Positions 1 to 7,982 are shown, counted from the stretch's first letter. The stretch: 64,000 nucleotides of DNA from an uncultured Clostridia bacterium (GCA_934182465.1 CAKPRG010000002.1:124001-188000), one strand, 5' to 3'. Notes: generated by a model not told the origin, from the sequence alone. Program-made: numbers and translations.

Positions 1-2
1 TA

Positions 3-443
3 GTTGATAATGATGAAACAGAAAAAGATGAAAGTAATACTAATGTAAATGGTAATAATAAAAGTATGGAAAATATAAATACAAATGCACAAGAAAATCA
101 AGATTATTTTTCAACTACAAAATTAGAAAGAGAAACAATGTATTCACAAAAATTAGAAACATATCAAAAAATGATTGAAAATGAACAATTAACAAATGAA
201 CAAAAAGCAATAGCAATGCAAGAAGTTTCTAAAATAACCGAAGAAAAAAATGCAATTCAAATTGCAGAAAATTTAATAAAAAATAAGGGATATGAAAATG
301 TAGTTATTTTAAAGAATGATGAAAATGTTAATGTCGTAATAAAAGCTAAAAAGCTCGAAACAGAAGATATTGCCAAGTTACAGAATATTATAACAAGAGA
401 ATTGAAAGTAGATTTAAGTAAAGTTAATATATCTTCTAAATAA
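3..443 (+). CDS. spoIIIAH: SpoIIIAH-like stage III sporulation protein, C-terminal part
   Basis: The reading frame is open from the left edge, so the true start lies outside the window; the ATG at 66 is probably internal. The visible part has an acidic Asn-rich linker, then a helical stretch beginning DYFSTTKLERE, then a compact alpha/beta domain ending with LSKVNISSK. This is the periplasmic ring-building-motif domain of SpoIIIAH, which pairs with SpoIIQ to form the feeding-tube channel between mother cell and forespore. In Bacillus it is the last gene of the spoIIIA operon, and here the next gene, holA, has its own promoter, which fits an operon end. The call rests on sequence pattern recognition; the N-terminal membrane anchor is not visible. 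Confidence 0.8.
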   Translation, partial: VDNDETEKDESNTNVNGNNKSMENINTNAQENQDYFSTTKLERETMYSQKLETYQKMIENEQLTNEQKAIAMQEVSKITEEKNAIQIAENLIKNKGYENVVILKNDENVNVVIKAKKLETEDIAKLQNIITRELKVDLSKVNISSK

Positions 444-446
444 ACA

Positions 447-475
447 TTGATTTTAAAATAGTGCTTTGATATAAT
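447..475 (+). promoter_or_regulatory. Promoter for holA
   Basis: TTGATT at 447-452 and TATAAT at 470-475 are separated by 17 bp. The -10 is preceded by TG plus one base (extended -10). It lies just after the spoIIIAH stop codon. Confidence 0.6.
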
Positions 476-505
476 AAGAAAAAATAAATTTAAAGAGGCA
501 AAAAA

Positions 506-1522
506 ATGCAAGTAAATTATGATGCACTAGAAAAATCTATAAATAACAAATTAGAACCAATGTATTTGTTGTATGGTGAAGAGCAATATTTAATAGAAAA
601 TCTTGTTAAAAAAATAAAGAAAAATTTTGGAGAATTATTACTAGGAATAAATTATATTATGCTAGATGAAACAAGTGTAGATAATTTAATTCAAAATATA
701 GAAATGCCAGCTTTTGGATATGATCGAAAATTAATAATCGTAAAAAATTCAGGATTATTTAAAAAAGATGGAAGAAGAAAAACAGCATCACCTTTGCAAG
801 AAAGAGTTGGTGAATATATAAAAAACAATTATGAAATAATAGAAGATTCAAATGTTATTGTTTTTATAGAAGAAACTGTAGATAAAAATTCTGTTTATGA
901 AATAGTAGAAAAAAATGCTTTAACATGTGGAATAGACTTTTTAAAGCCTGTACAATTAGTTGCAAGATTAAAAAAAATATGTTCATTATATAAAGTAAAT
1001 GTAGATGATTCAACATTAAATTATCTAATAGAAATGGTTGGGATTAATCTTCAAAATTTAATGAATGAAATTAGAAAATTAATAGAGTATGCAGGAGAAG
1101 GAAATACAATAACAAAAGACGCAGTAAATGAATTAGCAATAAAACAAATAGAAAGTGTAATATTTGATTTAACAGATAATTTAGGAAATAAAAAAATAGA
1201 AAAAGCATTAGATGTATTAAATAATCTTATTTATCAAAAAGAACCATTACAAAGAATTCTAATAACTTTGTATACTCATTTTAAAAGATTGTATTTATGT
1301 GCTTTAGCTGTAAACAATAATATGGATGTAGTTAGTGCTTTGGGATTAAAACCAAATCAAACATTTTTAGTAAGTAAATATAAAAAACAAGCATCTTATT
1401 TTAAATTAAATCAACTAAGAAAATTACTTAGTGAATTAGTAGATTTAGACTATAATTCAAAATCAGGAAATATAGATATTGATGTGGGATTAAGAAGTAT
1501 TTTGTGTAGTTATTGTAGCTAA
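506..1522 (+). CDS. holA: DNA polymerase III delta subunit (clamp loader)
   Basis: This 338-residue protein has the usual length and architecture of HolA. The N-terminal segment contains YLLYGEE (about residues 20-26), the degenerate P-loop region typical of delta. A long helical C-terminal collar domain follows, with the family-typical run QKEPLQRILITLYTHFKRL. Delta opens the beta sliding clamp within the clamp-loader complex during replication. The start is supported by an AAAGAGG ribosome site about 8 nt upstream. It is transcribed alone: a strong terminator follows at about 1559-1593. Nothing unusual is seen. Confidence 0.9.
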   Translation: MQVNYDALEKSINNKLEPMYLLYGEEQYLIENLVKKIKKNFGELLLGINYIMLDETSVDNLIQNIEMPAFGYDRKLIIVKNSGLFKKDGRRKTASPLQERVGEYIKNNYEIIEDSNVIVFIEETVDKNSVYEIVEKNALTCGIDFLKPVQLVARLKKICSLYKVNVDDSTLNYLIEMVGINLQNLMNEIRKLIEYAGEGNTITKDAVNELAIKQIESVIFDLTDNLGNKKIEKALDVLNNLIYQKEPLQRILITLYTHFKRLYLCALAVNNNMDVVSALGLKPNQTFLVSKYKKQASYFKLNQLRKLLSELVDLDYNSKSGNIDIDVGLRSILCSYCS

Positions 1523-1558
1523 TAAAAATTGGATTTTAATAAAATACAATGTGAAAGT

Positions 1559-1593
1559 TTAGTGAAGAAATGCATTTTCTTCACTATTTTTTT
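1559..1593 (+). terminator. Rho-independent terminator after holA
   Basis: Inverted repeat AGTGAAGAA / TTCTTCACT around a short loop, followed by seven T residues. Confidence 0.85.
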
Positions 1594-1620
1594 GCGTCAT
1601 AAAAAAATGTATGATATAAT
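1592..1620 (+). promoter_or_regulatory. Promoter for the TPM-like gene
   Basis: TTGCGT at 1592-1597 and TATAAT at 1615-1620 with 17-bp spacing and TGA directly before the -10. A leader of about 100 nt follows before the start codon at 1729. Its base composition is less AT-rich than its surroundings. Confidence 0.6.
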
Positions 1621-1728
1621 TATTAAGCCTGAATTTGTATAACTTCCATGTGTTGCTACTTAGTTTTTCAGCAGACATCTTAGAACATACATTTTTAGAG
1701 TAAAATAATTTTGATGGAGGGAACCATT

Positions 1729-2994
1729 ATGAAACAAAAATTACGGAAAGTCCTGGCAGCAGTATTAGTTATTTGTACAATTTCAACTATCACTGTTTAT
1801 GCAACAGGCACAACAGTAAACAATGCAAAAGATTCAAGTGAATCGCAAGATGAAACGGCTACTAGTGAAACATCAGATGTTCCAGTTGTTTCGGATGAAG
1901 CTAAAATTCTCTCTGAACATGAATCAGATGAGATTATTGAGAATAGTAAAAATCTATCTGTGTATAGCTTGGCAATTTATATTGAATCAATGGATGAGAC
2001 CGAACTTTCAGAACAGGCAACAGCTGATAATGCAAAAGCTTTTTATCAGAATGTTTTTGGAGAAAACGAAAGTGGAATAGTTATTGCATATGCTTTTTCT
2101 GCTAATTCATTTAACAATAGTTTTTGTGCTATATATCACGGAGAAAACGTTGAAGTATCAGAAAACAAAATTGAGAATTTGATAAAAAGTGCTAAAAAAT
2201 CTACACAGTCAGATAACGAATGGGTAACACTTGCTTCAGAGCAAATTATTGATTATTTGGTATCTCAAGAGTACAATATTATTCATGCAGACGAAATTGC
2301 AGAAAGAGACGAAAGAAATACAGAAATAATTGTCAACATTATAAAAATCTTCTTTATCTTAGTAATATTAAGCGTAATTGGATTTGGAATTTATAAAATT
2401 TTTGAAAAGAAAAAAGAATATGATAAAAAAATTAAAAGAATTCAAAATGCAAGAGCAAAAATAGCAAGAGACAAGGAAAAAGCAGAAGAAGAAATTAAAA
2501 ATCTAAAAAAAGAAATTAAAGAAATTGACAATTGGAAAAAAACAGCTATAAAAGTTCAGCCAGACATTGAGAAAAAAGTATTGTGTTATTATGCAAAAGC
2601 TGATGCACAGAAATTCTCTAAAAAATATGAAGAATTTTCAAAGAAAGAATTTACAAATAATGATTTTTCATATCTTGTAAGAGTTATTGAGGATTTTGAA
2701 AGTTTAAGTGATTTAGCAAAGAAATTTGTTACAATTAATATGGATGATGTACATCAAAAATACAAAACTATTTTAGATAATTACAAAGCAGAAAGTGAAG
2801 AAAAAATTAGAAAAGTTTGTAAAAAATATGCTGGTACAGAAGAAGAAAGATTTAAGCTTAGACACGCAGTCGAGTATTATGAATCTTTACCAATTCAGAT
2901 TCAGAGTAAATTTGATTCTAAATTACTTGCAGAACTTAAAAAGAAACATGAATCTGCTGAGGCAGACTATAAGATTAAACATAACGAATTTTAA
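1729..2994 (+). CDS. Secreted TPM-domain-like membrane protein with cytoplasmic coiled coil
   Basis: I start this gene at ATG 1729 because GGAGGG lies 6-9 nt before it; the in-frame TTG and ATG 15-18 nt upstream overlap that ribosome site. Residues 1-26 form a signal peptide (KVLAAVLVICTISTITVYA). An acidic Ser/Thr linker follows. Residues about 48-185 look like a TPM (TLP18.3/Psb32/MOLO-1) domain: EAKILSEHESDEIIE early and SGIVIAYAF in the core. A transmembrane helix at about 200-222 and a Lys/Glu coiled-coil tail of about 200 residues follow. TPM proteins often act in envelope or membrane-protein quality control; the role here is unknown. Codon use in the first 150 codons is more GC-rich than in the neighbours, possibly indicating transfer. 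The TPM assignment is moderate. Confidence 0.6.
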   Translation: MKQKLRKVLAAVLVICTISTITVYATGTTVNNAKDSSESQDETATSETSDVPVVSDEAKILSEHESDEIIENSKNLSVYSLAIYIESMDETELSEQATADNAKAFYQNVFGENESGIVIAYAFSANSFNNSFCAIYHGENVEVSENKIENLIKSAKKSTQSDNEWVTLASEQIIDYLVSQEYNIIHADEIAERDERNTEIIVNIIKIFFILVILSVIGFGIYKIFEKKKEYDKKIKRIQNARAKIARDKEKAEEEIKNLKKEIKEIDNWKKTAIKVQPDIEKKVLCYYAKADAQKFSKKYEEFSKKEFTNNDFSYLVRVIEDFESLSDLAKKFVTINMDDVHQKYKTILDNYKAESEEKIRKVCKKYAGTEEERFKLRHAVEYYESLPIQIQSKFDSKLLAELKKKHESAEADYKIKHNEF

Positions 2995-3011
2995 TAACAT
3001 TAAAATTCGTT
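2983..3011 (+). other. Hairpin overlapping the stop codon
   Basis: AACGAATTTTA and TAAAATTCGTT form a perfect 11-bp inverted repeat that includes the TAA stop at 2992-2994. No T-tract follows, so it is more likely a 3' stability hairpin than a terminator. Confidence 0.5.
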
Positions 3012-3117
3012 GTGAAAAAAGGTTGGTGATTATAATAGCGTAAAATTTTTGATACAGCTAAAAGATTTTTTGAAACATGAATACTATATGAAACTACAGA
3101 CAAAAGCGTAATTTTAA

Positions 3118-3152
3118 CCTCTCCATAGAGTTCTATGGGGAGTGTTTTTTTT
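3118..3152 (+). terminator. Rho-independent terminator
   Basis: CTCCATAG / CTATGGGGAG stem with AGTT loop, followed by eight T residues. It closes the transcript that contains the TPM-like gene. Confidence 0.85.
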
Positions 3153-3260
3153 ATGATAGTGGTAAATATTATAGAGATTACTTGGTTACAGTATATATTT
3201 AAAAAAATAATATATCTGTATAATTTGAAATATGAAAACGTACTTGTAAAATAAAACAAC

Positions 3261-3450
3261 CTTTAAGTTCACTACTTAAAGATTGCTTTTGATTAATAAA
3301 ATTTTATCATTTACTATAGTTTAAGTCAACAGTTTGAATTATAAATTTTTATATAACTTATAAAAATTGATTAAATAAAAAGACATGAAGGTATACGAAA
3401 ATATACTATTCTATGTCTTTTTTTATTTTCTTTAAGTAGTGAACTTAAAG
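3261..3450 (+). repeat. Mutually complementary hairpin pair, copy 1
   Basis: The 21 nt at 3261-3281 form an imperfect palindrome (CTTTAAG / CTTAAAG). The 21 nt at 3430-3450 are its exact reverse complement. The two arms can fold as separate hairpins or pair with each other over 21 bp. The equivalent arms of copy 2 have a different sequence but are also complementary to each other. Confidence 0.7.
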
Positions 3451-3484
3451 AAAATCCATAAAAAATGAATAAAGAGGAAAGTCA

Positions 3485-3520
3485 ATGGCAAATTTAGATT
3501 TAGAAAAAATGAAATTTTAA
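3485..3520 (+). CDS. Putative 11-aa leader peptide (copy 1)
   Basis: ATG to TAA encodes MANLDLEKMKF. AGAGG lies 9 nt upstream. The second leader has MTNLDLEKIKF at 10583-10618, so the frame, start, stop and 9 of 11 residues are kept. A perfect-stem hairpin begins 4 nt after the stop, as in attenuator-type leaders. Whether it is translated is inference. Confidence 0.5.
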   Translation: MANLDLEKMKF

Positions 3521-3524
3521 TTTA

Positions 3525-3549
3525 AGCGCTAATAAATTGTATTAGTGCT
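3525..3549 (+). promoter_or_regulatory. Hairpin after the leader peptide, copy 1
   Basis: AGCGCTAATA / TATTAGTGCT, a 10-bp stem with one G-U pair. The corresponding stem in copy 2 has an A-U pair at that position, so pairing is preserved. There is no T-tract, so it is not a simple terminator. Confidence 0.6.
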
Positions 3550-3731
3550 ATTTGTGTTTCAAAATTCTAAATTCTATAAAAGTATAAAAAGTAACTAAGT
3601 GATAGGCTATTTATATGCTATACACAAATTATACTAAAAATATAGAAGTAAAATTATTGACAAGATATTTACTTGAAATGGTTTTCTTTTGAGAAACAAG
3701 TATCATTAGATAGTTTGTTTTTATGGATTAA

Positions 3732-3856
3732 AGGAGAAATATAAATATTCTAATTGAGTATAGAGTAAATTTTGCAAATAGTATTGATTGTAAATTACTA
3801 TAATGAGATTAAATATAAAAATATTTCTCCTATACTTATTATAAAAACATAGGAGG
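3732..3856 (+). promoter_or_regulatory. Alternative-pairing switch at the ribosome site, copy 1
   Basis: AGGAGAAATAT (3732-3742) is fully complementary to ATATTTCTCCT (3821-3831). The latter overlaps CTCCTAT (3827-3833), which is fully complementary to ATAGGAG (3849-3855), the Shine-Dalgarno region of the gene starting at 3868. The two pairings cannot coexist, giving an anti-SD / anti-anti-SD arrangement. The mechanism is inferred; the complementarity is directly seen. Confidence 0.6.
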
Positions 3857-3867
3857 AAAAAGCACAA

Positions 3868-6800
3868 ATGAACGAAAGAAAATCATTTCAAAACCAGAAG
3901 AATATTGCTGATAATAAAAATATGAACTATTTTAATAAAAAAGAAACTAGCAATAAGAAATTAGAAAAGATTTGCATAACAAATGTTAATAATTTAAACA
4001 ATAAAGCAGGAATTACATTAATAGCATTGGTAATTTCAATTATTGTAATGCTGATTTTAGCTGGTGTGAGTTTAAATGCAACAATCGGTGATAATGGAAT
4101 TATCACACAAGCACAGAATGCAACATATATGCAGAGTGTTGCTGTATTAGAAGAATTTTTTAATAATTACTATATAGAAAATTATGAAAATGTAAAAAGT
4201 TCTGAAAGTAAAATAGAAGAATTAACAACTTTTAAACCTGAATGGTTTTATATTCCTGCAAGTGAAGGTATTGGAGGTTTAAGATATATTCCAGATAGTG
4301 ATGGAAATGCTTTATATCTTATAAAAAAATCTAATTTACCAAATGAGATAAAAAATCAAATTAAAGGTGGAGATGCAGGAAATGGCTCATATACCGATTA
4401 TGCTAGTTTAAATGATGTATATGGTATTACAAATGATTTAAAAATATATTATTGTAAAAATGGCAAAGATTCAATAATCGGAATTGAAAAAAGCAATTTA
4501 GACAATGACAATCCAAATAGAATTGTATTAGACAATAATTCGGAATTAAGTAAAATATTAGGAGAATATGATAAAAACAATGATGGGAATTTTGATGCAC
4601 AAGAAATAAAAGCAATAAAAGAATTAACAATTAATTCAAGTGATTCAATTACAAGCTTAAAAGACTTGTACAATTTAACAAGCTTGCAAAAACTTATATT
4701 AGATACAAAAGAACTAGAAAATTTAGCTGGAATAGAAAATGCAGTACAGCTTAATTATGTAGAATTTAGAAATTCAAATATAAAAGATTATTCAAATTTA
4801 TCAAAAGTTAGTAATTTAAAATATTTATATATGTACAATCCAACTGACATAGAGGTAAAAAAATTATGTAATGGATTAAGTAATTCACAACAAAAAAATA
4901 TAGAATATTTTGGACTATTTGGATATAATTTAATTAATTATGCACACGACATAAAATTTTTCAGTCAAGAAGTAAAATCAAGTTTGACTGATATCTCTGA
5001 ACTAGAGAATTTACCAACAACAATCAAAGAAAGTATAAAGTATTTATATTTAAATAACAATAAATTAAACAGTATAATAGCATTAAAAGATTTTAAAAAT
5101 ATTTATTTAGTAAATCTAACTATGGATAAAGACTTATCTAGTCTAAGTGGACTTGAAAATAAATTAAGTCTTAAATATGTATATGCTGGAAATACTGGAA
5201 TAACAAGTACAGAAGGCTTAAAAGGGTGCAATTATTTATATGATTTTGTAGCAAACAATACAAAATTACAAAAAATCAATAATCTAACTGGAAATGAGCT
5301 AAGTTATATTCATGCTGATTCAACTGAAATAACTACACTAGATGGTTTAGAAAATCAAAAAATTGTATATTTATCATTAAAAAATAGTAAAAATTTACAA
5401 AATGTTAAAGCAATAAAGGATATAAAAACTATACAGGAATTATATTTAACAGGTTGCGAAAATATGGTAGTATCAGATGTTGCAACTTTAGAAAATGTAA
5501 TTATTCAATGTGGACTAAACTATTCATTACCAAGCAAATACTCAATATGTTTTGCCAATACTCCTAGAATAGACTATTCAGAGCAAAATTTAACAGATGA
5601 TTCAATAGAAATAAATGCCTTAAAAAACAAAAAAAGTTGTACAGCACTTAGCTTAAAAAATTGTAAAAAATTAACAAATACAAAATTACAAGAGATATTA
5701 AGTACAATGACAGAAATGCAATATTTGCAATTATATGGAATAGAAAATTTAAGTTCAATTGATTTTGTAAAAAATATGAAAAACTTAAAAGAGATAGATA
5801 TTAGAGGAACTTCAGTAAGTGATTTAACTAATTTGGAAAATAATGAAAAGATGTTACAGTTATGTATAGATAATTCTAACTGTAATCTTGATAAAATTCC
5901 TAAAACAATTACTAGATGTAAAGGAACTTCAGATGGTTGGTCTTATTATCAAAATTGGGCTAATAATAAATACAGCTATGGACTATGCTTAACAGGAAAT
6001 ACAGAATTACTAGCAAAGCTTGGAAATGTATCAAGTAGAGATTTCCAAAGTTTATATATGTATTATGATACTAATTTTCAAAATGGAGAATTGAATTTAA
6101 CTAAATGTCCAAATTTGAAATATATTTACATAGACAATTTGCCTAATGTAAGTATAAGTTTACCAAATTCAATTGAAACAATTAGATTAGTTCATATGGA
6201 CTCTTCAAAAAATACTTTAAATACTTTTGGTAGCTTGGAAAATTTAACTACTCTTTATGTGACAACAGCACCTGAAATGATTTTGAAGAGAAGTTTACAA
6301 TTGGTAAATGGTGCTCCAAAACTTACAAAGTGTGACTTTGGTGATTCTCTAATGAATGAATTTCCAAAAAATGTAAATTTACCAGTATGCAAAGAAATGT
6401 ATTTCTTTTGTTCTAATACTTCTTCAAATCAGAATGTTACTAGTTTAAAAAATTTAGATAGTGCTAATTTGCCAAATTTAGAAATGTTAAGATTAGAATA
6501 TAACAGAAATTTAACAGCATTGAAAGGGATAGAAAATTTGAAGAATTTGAAAAATCTAAACTGTTATAATTGTGGACTAACAGATATAAGTGATATAAGT
6601 GGTTGCACTAAATTAGAAAGTTTAGAGTTAAGTAATAATACTAATACATCAAAATACAATTCTATTACAGATATTAGTGGGTTGAAAAATTTAACTAATC
6701 TTATATATTTAGGACTTAAGTCTAATAAAATAAGTGACTTGAAAGGAATTGAAAACTGTACAAAATTGAAAACTCTTAATTTAGAAAATAATTGTATTTA

Positions 6801-6981
6801 TGACACATCAGCTACTTATGATAGTAACAACAATATCATTACATATAATAATTTAGAAATTTTAGCAAATCTAAATAAAAGAGGTTCTTTAAGAGAATTA
6901 TATTTAGCAGGAAATAAGGGAATTGCTATTTGGACACCAGTTTCAAGTATAACGAACTGGAGTAATAAAAGTGGTTGGTAA
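3868..6981 (+). CDS. Prepilin-like leucine-rich-repeat surface protein 1
   Basis: A protein of 1037 residues. It begins with about 47 Asn/Lys-rich residues, then a prepilin-like hydrophobic segment. The likely processing point is G48/I49 in KAGITLIALVISIIV, with Ala rather than Glu at position +5. The conserved SLNATIGDNGIITQAQNA region follows. Residues 235-246 (DKNNDGNFDAQE) fit a canonical EF-hand calcium loop at positions 1, 3, 5, 9 and 12. From about 250 to 1020 there are irregular LRRs, for example LENLTTLYV and LKNLKNLNCYNC. The protein is probably exported and displayed by a type IV pilus or pseudopilus-like route, or anchored by the hydrophobic helix. Binding partner unknown. The start is fixed by AGGAGG about 11 nt upstream. 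A small membrane protein follows 22 nt downstream. Confidence 0.75.
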   Translation: MNERKSFQNQKNIADNKNMNYFNKKETSNKKLEKICITNVNNLNNKAGITLIALVISIIVMLILAGVSLNATIGDNGIITQAQNATYMQSVAVLEEFFNNYYIENYENVKSSESKIEELTTFKPEWFYIPASEGIGGLRYIPDSDGNALYLIKKSNLPNEIKNQIKGGDAGNGSYTDYASLNDVYGITNDLKIYYCKNGKDSIIGIEKSNLDNDNPNRIVLDNNSELSKILGEYDKNNDGNFDAQEIKAIKELTINSSDSITSLKDLYNLTSLQKLILDTKELENLAGIENAVQLNYVEFRNSNIKDYSNLSKVSNLKYLYMYNPTDIEVKKLCNGLSNSQQKNIEYFGLFGYNLINYAHDIKFFSQEVKSSLTDISELENLPTTIKESIKYLYLNNNKLNSIIALKDFKNIYLVNLTMDKDLSSLSGLENKLSLKYVYAGNTGITSTEGLKGCNYLYDFVANNTKLQKINNLTGNELSYIHADSTEITTLDGLENQKIVYLSLKNSKNLQNVKAIKDIKTIQELYLTGCENMVVSDVATLENVIIQCGLNYSLPSKYSICFANTPRIDYSEQNLTDDSIEINALKNKKSCTALSLKNCKKLTNTKLQEILSTMTEMQYLQLYGIENLSSIDFVKNMKNLKEIDIRGTSVSDLTNLENNEKMLQLCIDNSNCNLDKIPKTITRCKGTSDGWSYYQNWANNKYSYGLCLTGNTELLAKLGNVSSRDFQSLYMYYDTNFQNGELNLTKCPNLKYIYIDNLPNVSISLPNSIETIRLVHMDSSKNTLNTFGSLENLTTLYVTTAPEMILKRSLQLVNGAPKLTKCDFGDSLMNEFPKNVNLPVCKEMYFFCSNTSSNQNVTSLKNLDSANLPNLEMLRLEYNRNLTALKGIENLKNLKNLNCYNCGLTDISDISGCTKLESLELSNNTNTSKYNSITDISGLKNLTNLIYLGLKSNKISDLKGIENCTKLKTLNLENNCIYDTSATYDSNNNIITYNNLEILANLNKRGSLRELYLAGNKGIAIWTPVSSITNWSNKSGW

Positions 6982-7003
6982 AAAAAGGATTAGAGGTTGA
7001 AAA

Positions 7004-7276
7004 ATGAAAAATAAACAAGTGATTTTAACAATAATTGCAATAGTTATATTATTAATATTATTTATAGTAGTAAAATATAAAAATAATGAAAAAAATCAAA
7101 ATTATAATGAAACAGAATTGAAATTTACGAATACAGAAAATGGAATAGAAATTAGAGATGCAGCAACTAATACATTAATAAAAAACATATATGATGATAG
7201 TCTAATAAAGTTATATCAAGATAATCCAGATTATGATCCAAATTATGAACAAGATGAAAATATTGTCAATTATTAG
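7004..7276 (+). CDS. Small single-pass membrane protein of unknown function
   Basis: A 90-residue protein. Residues 6-24 form one hydrophobic helix (VILTIIAIVILLILFIVVK); the remainder is polar, acidic and Asn/Asp-rich, ending near DNPDYDPNYEQ. It begins 22 nt after the LRR 1 stop, so the two are probably cotranscribed. There is no equivalent downstream of LRR 2. I do not recognise the family. It might be an accessory or anchor protein for the upstream surface protein, but that is inferred only from position. Confidence 0.55.
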   Translation: MKNKQVILTIIAIVILLILFIVVKYKNNEKNQNYNETELKFTNTENGIEIRDAATNTLIKNIYDDSLIKLYQDNPDYDPNYEQDENIVNY

Positions 7277-7414
7277 ATTAAAATAAATCCAAAAGTGCAA
7301 AATAGAAATTTAAAAATATTTTTTTAATTAAATGAATTTTGGATACACAAAAACGTAAAGTAACAAATTAAATGCAATTTTATACACGAAAAGTAAGAAA
7401 AAATATATAAAACC

Positions 7415-7443
7415 TTGATTTTTATAAAAAAATATGTTAATAT
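7415..7443 (+). promoter_or_regulatory. Promoter for rpsO
   Basis: TTGATT at 7415-7420 and TAATAT at 7438-7443, spacing 17 bp. A leader of about 90 nt follows, long enough for S15 autoregulation, though I did not resolve a known S15-binding fold. Confidence 0.5.
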
Positions 7444-7539
7444 ATTAATGCTTTAAGCAATACCATATACTTAATTAAGGAAAAAACCTACCTTAAATTC
7501 AGTTTATGGCAAATATAAAAAATTAGGAGGAAACAAAAA

Positions 7540-7803
7540 ATGACAAAGGAAAGAAAAACAGAAATCATTAATACTTTCAAAAGAGATGAAAACGATACAG
7601 GATCATCTGAAGTACAAATCGCTCTTTTAACAGAAAGAATTAAAGAATTAACAGAACATTTAAAAGTTCATCCAAAAGATAATCATTCAAGAAGAGGACT
7701 TTTAAAAATGGTAGGAAAAAGAAGAAACTTATTAAACTACTTAGCAAAAACTGATATCAACAGATACAGAGAAATTGCACAAAAATTATCTTTAAGAAAA
7801 TAA
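7540..7803 (+). CDS. rpsO: 30S ribosomal protein S15
   Basis: 87 residues, close to the family length of 88-89. Typical S15 features are present: GSSEVQIALLTERI near residues 21-34, the loop HPKDNHSRRGLLKMVGKRR (about 46-64) that contacts 16S rRNA, and the C-terminal LLNYL. It binds the central domain of 16S rRNA early in 30S assembly. The start follows AGGAGG by 8 nt. It precedes pnp, the classic rpsO-pnp order, but a terminator and a leader hairpin lie between them. Confidence 0.97.
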   Translation: MTKERKTEIINTFKRDENDTGSSEVQIALLTERIKELTEHLKVHPKDNHSRRGLLKMVGKRRNLLNYLAKTDINRYREIAQKLSLRK

Positions 7804-7811
7804 GATTATAG

Positions 7812-7846
7812 AGCCCAATGTTCAAAAGACTTTGGGCTTTTTGCTT
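7812..7846 (+). terminator. Rho-independent terminator after rpsO
   Basis: AGCCCAA / TTGGGCT stem followed by a T-run. Confidence 0.85.
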
Positions 7847-7904
7847 TATAAGTACTATTGCAATTTTTTTGCTAATATAGTAAAATTAAAAAGTAATTAT
7901 TTAT

Positions 7905-7982
7905 TTGAAACAGTAGCTTGTACAATATATAAAATAGAATTTTATACTTTATACATTGTAGAGGTTACATTTCAAATAAATG
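7905..7982 (+). promoter_or_regulatory. pnp leader hairpin
   Basis: TATTTGAAA and TTTCAAATA form a 9-bp outer stem. An inner interrupted stem includes TGTACAAT / ATTGTA. The ribosome site AGGAGG follows about 20 nt later. In Enterobacteria a similar 5' stem-loop of pnp is cut by RNase III and mediates autoregulation by PNPase; the same role here is an analogy. Confidence 0.5.

Larger units (their letters stand above)
3153..3867 (+). promoter_or_regulatory. Long structured leader of LRR protein 1 (copy 1)
   Basis: About 700 nt with no ordinary gene. From left to right it holds: a palindromic hairpin at 3261-3281; a hairpin at 3377-3424 (AAAAGACAT / ATGTCTTTT); at 3430-3450 the exact reverse complement of 3261-3281; an 11-codon mini-ORF at 3485-3520; a hairpin at 3525-3549; a nested hairpin at about 3674-3701 (ACTTG...CAAGT); AGGAGAAATAT at 3732-3742; its complement ATATTTCTCCT at 3821-3831; and the ribosome site AGGAGG at 3851-3856. 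The same order of elements recurs before the second LRR gene (10177-10952). That makes this a conserved cis-regulatory RNA candidate rather than random spacer. Confidence 0.65.

Noticed and set aside
3657..3701. TTGACA upstream of LRR 1 as a promoter
   Set aside because: No -10 at 16-18 bp downstream in either copy (3657 and 10753); the following bases form a conserved hairpin instead. It is kept only as part of the leader.
3153..3867. c-di-GMP riboswitch (class I or II) in the LRR leader
   Set aside because: I could not find the conserved cores of either class. The structure seems different from both.
7362..7410. Third copy of the transposon-like end (TTAAATGCAATTTTATACAC)
   Set aside because: Only about 13 consecutive bases match the 16.6 kb and 62 kb copies; too weak in such AT-rich sequence.
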